Source: Cypionkella sp. (lineage in GTDB: Bacteria; Pseudomonadota; Alphaproteobacteria; Rhodobacterales; Rhodobacteraceae). Taken from it: 5,955 bases of DNA. Below are positions 1-5,955 of the stretch, piece after piece. Numbering within the stretch: the stretch's first letter is position 1; every line of letters begins with the position of its first letter. Location of the stretch: positions 1 to 5,955 of the forward strand of contig JAGPBG010000155.1 in NCBI GenBank assembly GCA_018063485.1. Direction: 5' to 3'. The translations under genes and the position numbers were made by a program. Under the pieces are notes generated by a model. That model was not told where the DNA came from, made no database searches, and was given only the letters and a program-made list of their open reading frames with translations.

Positions 1-883
1 CGGCCTCATCCGCCACTTTGGCGATCAGCTCTTTCATGTCATAGGGCTGGTTCGGGTTGTCGGGGATCAACGTGTCCAGACTTGGCTCCAGCCGCGCCGG
101 ATCATCAAAGAACGGCCGCACCGGTGCCTTTTCGCGATTGTTGAGCGGCAGATAATCAAACAGCCTGCGGGTTTCGGCCAGCGCCTCGACATCATTTTCA
201 AACGCTCCATCGGCCACGCTGGATTTTTTCGTATGGGTCGAAGCCCCGCCCAATTCCTCGGCCGTCACCACCTCATTGGTGACGGTCTTCACCACATCCG
301 GCCCGGTCACGAACATATAGCTCGAGTCCTTGACCATGAAAATGAAGTCGGTCATCGCCGGGCTGTAAACAGCGCCACCCGCGCAAGGCCCCATGATCAG
401 GCTGATCTGCGGCACCACGCCCGAGGCCATGATATTGCGTTGAAATACCTCCGCATAGCCGGCAAGCGAGGCCACACCCTCTTGAATACGCGCCCCTCCA
501 GAATCATTGATCCCGATCACCGGCGCGCCGTTTTGCATCGCCATATCCATGATCTTGCAGATTTTTTCCGCATTGGTTTCCGAAAGGGAGCCGCCAAAGA
601 CCGTAAAATCCTGTGAGAAAACGTAGACCATCCGCCCGTTGATTGTGCCCCAACCGGTGACCACCCCGTCGCCTGCCAGGTGTTCGGTCTCCATACCGAA
701 ATCCACGCAGCGATGCACCTTGAACATATCGAACTCTTCGAAACTGCCCTCGTCCAGCAGCAACTCCACCCGCTCGCGCGCCGTCAGCTTGCCTTTGGAA
801 TGCTGCGCCTCGGTCCGCCGCAATCCACCGCCCTGCCGCGCCGCCACCCGCCGGTCTTCCAATTGTTGCAGGATGTCTTTCAT
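1..883 (-). CDS. pccB: Propionyl-CoA carboxylase beta (carboxyltransferase) subunit, 3' end cut off by the window edge
   Basis: The first 294 codons are present; family members are about 510 residues, so roughly 40% of the C-terminus lies outside the window. The subunit transfers carboxyl from biotin (carried on PccA) to propionyl-CoA, giving methylmalonyl-CoA in the cytoplasm. I translated the reverse strand by hand from the ATG at 883-881 and found one open frame to the edge. It begins [20 protein letters not shown] and carries typical carboxyltransferase landmarks: GDGVVTGWG (71-79), [15 protein letters not shown] (96-110), [12 protein letters not shown] (125-136), [12 protein letters not shown] (166-177, oxyanion-hole region) and [14 protein letters not shown] (191-204). 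The start is supported by a run of seven G six bases upstream (890-896). The residue that decides propionyl versus acetyl specificity lies in the missing C-terminus, so the propionyl call rests on overall resemblance to alphaproteobacterial PccB. The upstream TTTGCAAA-type sites agree with it. Confidence 0.93.
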   Translation of the reverse strand, partial: MKDILQQLEDRRVAARQGGGLRRTEAQHSKGKLTARERVELLLDEGSFEEFDMFKVHRCVDFGMETEHLAGDGVVTGWGTINGRMVYVFSQDFTVFGGSLSETNAEKICKIMDMAMQNGAPVIGINDSGGARIQEGVASLAGYAEVFQRNIMASGVVPQISLIMGPCAGGAVYSPAMTDFIFMVKDSSYMFVTGPDVVKTVTNEVVTAEELGGASTHTKKSSVADGAFENDVEALAETRRLFDYLPLNNREKAPVRPFFDDPARLEPSLDTLIPDNPNQPYDMKELIAKVADEA

Positions 884-950
884 CGCACGCCCCCCCGAAT
901 TGCCCGCAGCATAACGCTCGCCAGCGTCCCATGAAAGCGGAACCTAGTAA

Positions 951-1000
951 ATTTGCAAAGTATGAACTGATAGCTATTTGCGAATTGCAAATCAGCAAAT
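951..1000. promoter_or_regulatory. Cluster of ScfR/PccR-like half-sites upstream of pccB
   Basis: TTTGCAAA, a perfect 8-bp palindrome, lies at 952-959. A second element, ATTTGC-GAATT-GCAAAT (976-992), has perfect 6-bp inverted arms, and another GCAAAT follows at 995-1000. The start of pccB is 68 bases from the nearest site. In Rhodobacter sphaeroides the short-chain fatty acyl-CoA regulator PccR (ScfR family) is known to bind paired TTTGCAAA motifs and to control pccB. These repeats are therefore probably the propionyl-CoA-responsive operator of this pccB. Spacing differs from the simple four-base-spaced pair: 17 bases separate the 952 site from the 977 half-site. No clear -35/-10 pair could be fixed. 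Confidence 0.6.
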
Positions 1001-1556
1001 CCGCCCCTTTGGCTGGCCGCGCAACAGCACCCCGGCGCTGCAGTACTGCCTGCATTGACCAAAAGCACCTTTGCATGAATATTCCTCGTATCTCGACCAG
1101 GATTGCCCTGCGCGGCAAATATCTCTGCCGGCCCGGTCTCCGCTGTCAACGCTATCCTCTATCGCCCTCGCTGTAATCGGACCCGGAGGCGTGAAACTGT
1201 CAAGAGCAGCAAGCCAGATCTCTCCTTCATCGACGCCAACTTTTCAAATCCGGCACTGGCCAAGGATCAGATCGCACGCCTGACGCGCCGGGCTGGCCGG
1301 ACGAGGAGGCGAACATTGCTCTGGCTTTGCTTAAACGACAGATCGCCTTTGCAGATCAAAGCATCGGACTAATTATGCGTCACCGCAGGCGTGGTACAAT
1401 GGCAAGAACTCAGCCTTCAGGGTATCTGCTCAGGTTCAGATAATCATCTATTTTTCATATGGTTGACCGATTTCAAATTTCCAGATTGCAAGTAACTCGC
1501 AGGTCTGCAAGAAATTGCGGGACGCGCTGTGTCATGTTCGATGAGTGGGGTGAGAC
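1001..1556. other. Gene-free stretch between the pccB operator and the tRNA gene
   Basis: No reading frame here has convincing coding character. The longest frames are arginine/proline-rich and have no recognisable ribosome binding site. The part from 1440 to 1500 is clearly more AT-rich than its surroundings. It follows a weak 6-bp inverted repeat (TATCTG 1423-1428, CAGATA 1437-1442) and a five-T run at 1451-1455. TTGCAAG, CTGCAAG and ATTGCGG occur close together between about 1487 and 1520, but I see no reason to give them a function. The regulator gene that sits divergently from pccB in relatives is not here. Decayed coding sequence is possible but not shown. Confidence 0.6.
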
Positions 1557-1630
1557 TGGAGCGGGCGGCGGGAATCGAACCCGCGTCTTTAGCTTGGAAG
1601 GCTAAGGTCTTACCATTACACAACGCCCGC
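1557..1630 (-). tRNA. tRNA-Gly (anticodon UCC), CCA end encoded
   Basis: Read on the minus strand, this 74-base gene folds as a standard cloverleaf. The acceptor stem is GCGGGCG (1630-1624) paired with CGCCCGC (1567-1561). The anticodon arm is TTAGC-CTTCCAA-GCTAA, with TCC as anticodon in a seven-base loop, and the T arm is GCGGG-TTCGATT-CCCGC. The discriminator is U (1560) and the next three bases (1559-1557) read CCA, so the end is genomically encoded. The D arm has the usual AATGGTA loop. The tRNA decodes GGA and, by wobble, GGG. The gene stands alone with its own promoter. No repeat of its 3' end occurs elsewhere in the window, so nothing suggests that an element has integrated into it. 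Confidence 0.97.
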
Positions 1631-1639
1631 GATTGCGCT

Positions 1640-1668
1640 TAATTAGCGTCGGGTGCTTGGATATGCAA
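1640..1668 (-). promoter_or_regulatory. Sigma70-type promoter of tRNA-Gly
   Basis: On the minus strand TTGCAT (1668-1663) is followed, after exactly 17 bases, by TAATTA (1645-1640). The mature tRNA starts at 1630, nine bases after the -10 hexamer, so transcription would begin about at the tRNA 5' end with only a very short leader. Hexamer match, spacing and position agree with a housekeeping promoter. Confidence 0.65.
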
Positions 1669-1680
1669 GGGCGAACCATG

Positions 1681-2132
1681 GTTCACGGCCGCGCCGAAGA
1701 ATCCGATCTTGATTTTCGCTATTGCCTTGCTTCGACAACAGGGGATCTTGATTGTTTCTGCGCTGTCGTTGAGGCGTTCGCGGCCATACTGCCCAAAGCC
1801 AACTGCGAGAGACAGGTTTGGCCCTATGTTATGCGCCTGGCGCGGTCAGCCATGTCGAGACGGTGATGGAGTGGGGCGTGAACGCTGGCGCTCTGGCGGT
1901 TCTGGTTGTCACCACCGTTGAAGGCGCGATGAACCTGATGAGCCGCAGGTCTGTCAATGTCGCGGGCGTCTTTGATACGGCGGGACAAACTCTGGGCAGC
2001 ATCCGGCTCTCAGCGTTGATTGACGCGGTTGTCACACCGGTCGGCGAGACCAAACCCTGGCGCGCGTTGCGCTCATCACTCGCAACCCGAACGCGTTTGC
2101 AAAACCGATCGCAACTTCGGGTTACGAGGTGA
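1681..2132 (+). pseudogene. Possible decayed coding remnant, perhaps a TetR-type regulator C-terminus
   Basis: Two plus-strand frames look more like coding sequence than the rest of this spacer. Frame 1 runs to a stop at 1866 and includes VVEAFAAILPKANCE. Frame 3 (from about 1818 to 2132) includes ALAVLVVTTVEGAMNLMSRR and then GVFDTAGQTLGSIRL. Their junction, near 1820-1850, would need a frameshift. The ...LVVTTVEGAM...RR...FDTAGQTL pattern is reminiscent of the last helices of TetR/LmrA-like regulators, where an EGA motif is common. No N-terminal helix-turn-helix domain is visible, so any such gene would be both truncated and frameshifted. A third frame reads ARVALITRNPNAFAKPIATS up to a stop near 2146, suggesting a further break. 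There is no clear ribosome binding site. The resemblance is from memory only, and a chance open frame in GC-rich DNA remains quite possible. Confidence 0.25.
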
Positions 2133-2141
2133 ATACATTCG

Positions 2142-2178
2142 TCTGATTGAACGCAACGCGCTCGAAGGATCAATCAGA
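2142..2178. repeat. Perfect 9-bp inverted repeat with a 19-base loop
   Basis: TCTGATTGA (2142-2150) is exactly repeated in inverse as TCAATCAGA (2170-2178). The stem does not extend in either direction and no T run follows on either strand, so it is not a standard intrinsic terminator. It could be a trace of a mobile element, a regulatory hairpin or chance. A rough estimate gives about half of one such match expected at random in a window of this size. Confidence 0.5.
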
Positions 2179-2352
2179 AGGCGGGTCTTCGAACCGGATA
2201 GAATGCCGGTGCAAAGGGGGTTATCATACCTCTTTGTAACACGCGTCTTCCCGACAACAGCGGCCAAGGACAGCCAGCAAGAAAATCCCGCCTCCCGTTT
2301 GCGATGGTGAACTTTGCGCAAGGGAACCGCCTGGGGCACCCCGAAGCCAGGA
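2179..2352. other. Spacer downstream of the methyltransferase gene, no clear terminator
   Basis: No coding frame is supported here. A weak stem, CCTGG (2330-2334) with CCAGG (2347-2351) and an inner GGGG/CCCC, lies directly after the stop codon of the minus-strand operon. It has no U tract, so it is only a possible 3'-end structure. The transcript end is not evident. Confidence 0.4.
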
Positions 2353-3882
2353 TCAGTTCATCGGCGCGCCGCCTTCGCGGCGGCGGCGTTCCATGAAATC
2401 GCGCAGCGCCGCGTCGATCGAAGGATCAATGGCGGGCTGTTCATAATCGGCCAGCATTACCTTCCAGATCGTATTGGCGCGCTGGGGGGCGGTGATGCCG
2501 CCACGCTCCAACCAGGAGCCGTGATTGTCCCAGTTCGATACCATCGGTGTGTAAAACGCGGTCTCATAGCGCGCCATCGTATGTTGGGCACCAAAGAAAT
2601 GCCCTGCCGGGCCCACCTCGCGGATCGCATCCAATGCAAGCGTGGCGTCATCGACCACAATCGGCTCGAAATAGGCATCCATCATTTGCAGCATTTCGGC
2701 ATCGAGGATCAGCTTTTCAAAACTGGCGGTCAGCCCGCCGTGCATCCAGCCCGCCGCATGGTTCAACAGATGTGCGCCCCCCATCAACGCGCCCCAGATT
2801 GCCATCTGGCTTTCATAGGCGGCCTGGAAATCCACCGCATTCGCCGCCGTCACATTGGAAGACCGGAACGGCACACCAATGTGGCGGGCCAATTGCCCCG
2901 AAGCCTGCGCGGCCTTGGTGTATTCCGGCGTGCCAAAAGCAGGAGCACCCGAACGCATATCGACGTTGGAGGTAAAGCCGCCATACATCACCGGCACGCC
3001 AGGCCGCACGATTTGCGTGAGCACAATGCCTGCCATGGCCTCGGCATGTTGCTGAACCAGCGCCCCCGCCAGCGTGACAGGGCTCATCGCACCCGCCAGC
3101 GTGAACGGGGTGATCGCCAGAACCTGCCCGTGCGAGGCCATCGCAATCAGCCCTTCGGACATCGGGAGATCGAGTTGCAGGGGGGAGTTGGTATTGATGA
3201 TGCCCAACAGGGTGGGGCGGGTTTTCAACCCTTCGGGTGTGGTGCCAAGCGAGATCGCAGCCATCTCGATCCCGTCCATCGTGCGCTGGGTGCCAAGGGT
3301 CTGGGTCTGCCAGTTCTTGTCCAACAGGGTGATTTGGGCGTGATAGATATCCAGATGGCGGGTGTTGGCGGGCAGATCAAGCGGCTCGAATGGGCCGCCG
3401 CCTTCTTGATGCAGCGCGTTCAGCGATTGCACTAGCCGCAAATAGTCGCACATCTCGGCAAAAGTGCCGTCGCGGCGGCCAAGGTCATTATCCATCACAT
3501 AAGCCGGGCCACCAACCGAGGCGTAGATCATGTGCTTGCCGCCAACACGCAGGTTATGCGCGGGGTTGCGGGCCTCAAGCGTGAATGTCGCCGGAACGGT
3601 TTTCAGCCGCTCGCCAACAAGCCCGGCGTCCAGATGCACCATCTCGCCGCGCACTTCGGCACCTGCATCGGCAAACAACTTGCGGGCGGGGGCGCTGAGA
3701 ACCTTCATGCCGATCTCGGCCAGAACGGTCAGCGCGGTGGTGTGGATCGCTTCGATATGATCGGGGGTTAACACCTCGATCGGGGTGTATCGGCGTTCGA
3801 CTTGGCGAAACGGGGCTTGGCTCAGGCTTGAGGCATTGCGCGGGCCTCGTCCGGGGCGGCGGCGGGTGGAGTGTGTGGTCAT
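2353..3882 (-). CDS. MttB-family (trimethylamine methyltransferase-like) quaternary-amine:corrinoid methyltransferase, non-pyrrolysine type
   Basis: This 509-residue protein has the length and layout of MttB-superfamily TIM-barrel methyltransferases: a basic N-terminal tail (1-30), then the barrel from about residue 35 to 500. Recognisable stretches are VGGPAYVMDNDLGRR (123-137), a glycine-rich GGGPFEPLDLP (161-171), TPFTLAGAMSPVTLAGAL (258-275), YGGFTSNVDMRSGAPAFGTPE (300-320) and GGAHLLNHAAGWMHGGLTASFEKL (368-391). Archaeal MttB reads an in-frame UAG as pyrrolysine; here no amber codon interrupts the gene. Non-pyrrolysine relatives (MtgB, MtpB, MtcB) demethylate glycine betaine, proline betaine or carnitine onto a corrinoid protein, so a quaternary amine is the expected substrate, but which one is unknown. 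The ATG overlaps the upstream stop as ATGA and no Shine-Dalgarno sequence precedes it, which suggests translational coupling. A 7-bp GC stem (2367-2373 with 2379-2385) lies within the last codons. No corrinoid protein gene is visible. Confidence 0.9.
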   Translation of the reverse strand: MTTHSTRRRPGRGPRNASSLSQAPFRQVERRYTPIEVLTPDHIEAIHTTALTVLAEIGMKVLSAPARKLFADAGAEVRGEMVHLDAGLVGERLKTVPATFTLEARNPAHNLRVGGKHMIYASVGGPAYVMDNDLGRRDGTFAEMCDYLRLVQSLNALHQEGGGPFEPLDLPANTRHLDIYHAQITLLDKNWQTQTLGTQRTMDGIEMAAISLGTTPEGLKTRPTLLGIINTNSPLQLDLPMSEGLIAMASHGQVLAITPFTLAGAMSPVTLAGALVQQHAEAMAGIVLTQIVRPGVPVMYGGFTSNVDMRSGAPAFGTPEYTKAAQASGQLARHIGVPFRSSNVTAANAVDFQAAYESQMAIWGALMGGAHLLNHAAGWMHGGLTASFEKLILDAEMLQMMDAYFEPIVVDDATLALDAIREVGPAGHFFGAQHTMARYETAFYTPMVSNWDNHGSWLERGGITAPQRANTIWKVMLADYEQPAIDPSIDAALRDFMERRRREGGAPMN

Positions 3883-5927
3883 GGCGCTGCCACGGCAAAG
3901 GGGCCATCGCGGCGGATTGTGGCAGCAGATTGCCCGATCTCGCGCGCGGTCTTATGGCCTTGATACACCGCATGGGCGATGGCCCCCGGTGCCTTTGCGT
4001 CGCCCGTCAGGTGCAGCGATTGCGCAGGGTTGGCTTTGGCCAGCACGTCGTAAAGCGCTGATCCGCCTGATCTTTGGCCAACGATCACCAGCGAGCGAGC
4101 GGCGATCTCGCGCGGCTCGTTGCTGAAAATCTGCGCAAGCGTCAGGGCGCTGCCATCGAAACCGGTCACTATTTCCAGCGTGCGCAAGGAAATGCCGCGA
4201 CGGGCAAGCGCCTGATGGATGCCAGGCTGTTCGTTGGTCATGAAGCTCCAGGCGCTGGCGGCACCTGCGGTGGTGATATAGGTCACTTCGGCCCCCGTTG
4301 CGGCCAGATGCTCGGCCACCGCTGACCCCATATAATAATTGTCGAAGTCGAAAACCGCGATGGGGCCTTCGATCTTTGTGCCCGCCGCGATGTCATCGGG
4401 GGTAAAGACGCGCGGAGCTTGCAAGGCCTCGGTGGGCAACTCGTTCGCCCCGCAAAGCGCCGCCGTCCAACGCGCGCCGGTGGCTATGATCAGATGGGCC
4501 GCACCGAACTCCAGCGCATCGGCTGGCGTCAGCTCGCTTTCGGGATATAGTGAGACATTGGGCAGTTTTCGCAACTGGCCAAGGCGGTAATCGGCCACAC
4601 GGCCCCATTGCGAAAGGCCCGGCAGAGTGGTTTCCCACAAGAGCCTCCCGCCGAAATCACGCGCCTTGTCCGCAATCGAAACCGTCATCCCACGTCGCGC
4701 CAGGGTAAGCGCTGTCTCAAGCCCGGCAGGCCCACCACCGATGACAAGGGCAGTGTCGCTGCTGTCTCGGGTGACAATCTCGGGATGCCAGCCGCGCCGC
4801 CATTCCTCACCCGCCGTGGGGTTTTGCGTGCAGCGCACCCAGACCCCATCATGCCAGCTTGAAATGCAGATGTTGCAGCCGATGCACTCGCGGATGTCAT
4901 CCTCGCGGCCTTGGTTGATCTTTGCGGGCAAGAACGGATCAGCGATCGAGGGACGCGCACCGCCGATGAAATCCAGCACGCCGCGTCTGATCTGCGATAC
5001 CATCGTATCGGGCGAGGTGAAGCGGCCAACGCCGACCACGGGCTTGTCGGTAAGGGTTTTGATGAAGCCTATCACCGGCTCGTGGCTGGCTTCGGCCGAA
5101 AACCGCGACGGCGCGCAATCATGGGCGCTGTAATCCATCTTCACGTCGAAAAGATCAGGCGCGTCTTTCAGCAGGGTGATCACCTCATGCGCCTCTGATG
5201 GGGCCACTTCCGAGGGGCGGGCGCGCAATTCCTGCATCGACATGCGCAGCGCTACCGCACAGCGGCCATGCACCGCTTCGCGCACCGTGTCGATCAATTC
5301 GGCCACAAGGCGCACCCGATTGGCGACCGATCCGCCATAGGCATCGCTGCGCTTGTTGTAATCGGACAGCAGGAATTGATAGGGCAGATACCCCATCCCG
5401 GCGTAGACATAAAGGATATCAAAGCCGGCGCGTTCAGAGCGGATAGCAGCCTCCTTGTGCCAGCGGATCAGGTCGCGGATGTCGGCGGCATCCATGATCT
5501 TGGGCCGTTGGGCCGACATGAATCCGACATGCGTGGCCATCCACGGCACGCCCGAAGGCGAAAGCGGGGCAATACGGGAATTACGGTTCACCGCTGCCGC
5601 CCCGCCATGCCAAAGTTCCACCCCCGCCAGCGCGCCGTGTTTGTGGACCGCTTCGGTCATCACCGCATGGGCCCGAATATCGGATTCGTCCCAGATTGAG
5701 GCAAAGGGAAAGGGCGCGTCATCAGAACTTGGATCGACGGAACAAGCCCCGGTGCAGACAACGCCCCAGCCACCCTCAGCCTTGGTCTCGCGAAACGCCG
5801 CCCGCACATTCGGCGCGGCATTGGTCATGCCCGAGGCATGGGGCACCTGAAAAAACCGGTTCGGAGCCGTCAGCGGCCCGATGCGCATGGGTTCGAACAA
5901 GATGTCATAGCGAGGGTTGCGGGGCAT
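3879..5927 (-). CDS. Trimethylamine dehydrogenase/DgcA-like flavin and 4Fe-4S oxidoreductase, probable tertiary-amine demethylase
   Basis: This 682-residue cytoplasmic protein has the full three-part layout of the family: an FMN-binding TIM barrel (about 1-340), a 4Fe-4S site with cysteines 348, 351, 354 and 366, and a C-terminal nucleotide-binding region with GGGPAG (397-402), ATGARW (482-487) and TGDAKAP (641-647). RPSIADPFLP (325-334) and the ...CTQN.TAGEE.RRGWHPE stretch follow trimethylamine dehydrogenase closely. Compared from memory with that enzyme, Cys30 (covalent FMN) is Ala31, Tyr60 is Ala61, Trp264 is Ser267 and His172 is Met178; Tyr169 (Tyr175), Asp267 (Asp270) and Trp355 (Trp358) remain. 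FMN is thus probably non-covalent and the substrate pocket differs. Dimethylglycine or N-methylproline demethylases, or another amine demethylase, are the likelier roles. An AAGAGA sequence five bases before the ATG supports the start. It is the first visible gene of the operon with the MttB-like gene. Confidence 0.9.
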   Translation of the reverse strand: MPRNPRYDILFEPMRIGPLTAPNRFFQVPHASGMTNAAPNVRAAFRETKAEGGWGVVCTGACSVDPSSDDAPFPFASIWDESDIRAHAVMTEAVHKHGALAGVELWHGGAAAVNRNSRIAPLSPSGVPWMATHVGFMSAQRPKIMDAADIRDLIRWHKEAAIRSERAGFDILYVYAGMGYLPYQFLLSDYNKRSDAYGGSVANRVRLVAELIDTVREAVHGRCAVALRMSMQELRARPSEVAPSEAHEVITLLKDAPDLFDVKMDYSAHDCAPSRFSAEASHEPVIGFIKTLTDKPVVGVGRFTSPDTMVSQIRRGVLDFIGGARPSIADPFLPAKINQGREDDIRECIGCNICISSWHDGVWVRCTQNPTAGEEWRRGWHPEIVTRDSSDTALVIGGGPAGLETALTLARRGMTVSIADKARDFGGRLLWETTLPGLSQWGRVADYRLGQLRKLPNVSLYPESELTPADALEFGAAHLIIATGARWTAALCGANELPTEALQAPRVFTPDDIAAGTKIEGPIAVFDFDNYYMGSAVAEHLAATGAEVTYITTAGAASAWSFMTNEQPGIHQALARRGISLRTLEIVTGFDGSALTLAQIFSNEPREIAARSLVIVGQRSGGSALYDVLAKANPAQSLHLTGDAKAPGAIAHAVYQGHKTAREIGQSAATIRRDGPFAVAAP

Positions 5928-5941
5928 GGCGGTCTCTTTGT

Positions 5942-5955
5942 TGAATGATCGTTCA
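5942..5955. promoter_or_regulatory. 14-bp near-palindrome upstream of the operon, possible TetR-type operator
   Basis: TGAATGATCGTTCA is symmetric about 5948/5949 in six of seven base pairs; only T5946/G5951 fails. It ends 14 bases upstream of the oxidoreductase start codon. T5941 would extend the symmetry if the base after the window end is A. TGAACG/CGTTCA-type palindromes are typical of TetR-family operators such as BetI-like sites, so repression by an amine-responsive TetR protein is a reasonable guess. The window edge hides the promoter and any further gene upstream. Confidence 0.45.

Noticed and set aside
504..1118. A 204-codon minus-strand open frame overlapping the start of pccB
   Set aside because: It is out of frame with pccB, whose motifs are unmistakable. 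Its translation is Arg/Gly/Ala-rich with no recognisable domain, and it would cover the ScfR-like operator.
1103..1372. Small plus-strand gene of 89 codons
   Set aside because: There is no ribosome binding site, the composition is Arg/Ser-rich, no family is recognisable, and the frame is open mainly because the DNA is GC-rich.
1411..1445. TPP-riboswitch-like words (TGAACCTGA... on the minus strand, GGGTATCTGCTCAGG on the plus strand)
   Set aside because: The words occur in the wrong order for a thiamin pyrophosphate aptamer, the CTGAGA core is absent, and there is no downstream thiamin gene or any gene in the right position.
1423..1455. Intrinsic terminator on the plus strand (TATCTG/CAGATA stem then TTTTT)
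   Set aside because: The stem is only 6 bp and AT-rich, the T run starts eight bases after the stem, and no convincing gene ends here.
1557..1630. tRNA-Gly as an attachment site for an integrated element
   Set aside because: No copy of the tRNA 3' end occurs elsewhere in the window and no integrase gene is present, so there is no evidence of integration.
2367..2385. GC-rich hairpin near the end of the MttB-family gene as a terminator
   Set aside because: The 7-bp stem lies inside the coding sequence before the stop codon and has no U tract. It follows from the run of Arg, Glu and Gly codons.
2314..3435. A 373-codon plus-strand open frame
   Set aside because: It lies almost entirely opposite the MttB-family gene. 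Its product is rich in Arg, His and Gly with no family resemblance, which is typical of an antisense shadow of a GC-rich gene.

Overview
The window looks like a piece of a GC-rich alphaproteobacterial chromosome, most likely from the Rhodobacterales (Roseobacter/Rhodobacteraceae). The reasons are the strongly GC-biased codon use, a PccB protein with the alphaproteobacterial N-terminus, short TTTGCAAA-type repeats upstream of pccB (the motif of the ScfR/PccR regulators in that order), and a tRNA gene that encodes its own CCA end. This placement is inference from sequence character, not a database match.

Layout: every confidently called gene is on the minus strand. From left to right there is (1) the first 294 codons of pccB, the carboxyltransferase subunit of propionyl-CoA carboxylase, running off the left edge; (2) a gene-poor stretch of about 670 bases whose pccB-proximal part carries a cluster of ScfR/PccR-like half-sites, but with no adjacent regulator gene; (3) a tRNA-Gly(UCC) gene with a convincing sigma70-type promoter; (4) about 700 bases holding at most a decayed plus-strand coding remnant and a 9-bp inverted repeat; (5) a two-gene operon, transcribed right to left, that fills the remaining 3.6 kb.

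The operon is the interesting part. Its first gene encodes a 682-residue flavin/4Fe-4S oxidoreductase of the trimethylamine dehydrogenase / dimethylglycine (DgcA) / N-methylproline demethylase type. Its stop codon overlaps, as ATGA, the start of a 509-residue MttB-family methyltransferase with no in-frame amber codon, so it is a non-pyrrolysine member. Together they suggest demethylation of a quaternary amine (a betaine-like compound): the MttB-like protein would move one methyl group to a corrinoid protein, and the flavoprotein would oxidatively demethylate the resulting tertiary amine. The substrate cannot be read from the sequence. The flavoprotein has lost the cysteine that covalently holds FMN in trimethylamine dehydrogenase and two of the three aromatic residues that bind trimethylamine there, so it is unlikely to be a trimethylamine dehydrogenase. 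No corrinoid protein or reactivating enzyme is visible in the window. A near-perfect 14-bp palindrome just upstream of the operon's first start codon resembles a TetR-type operator.
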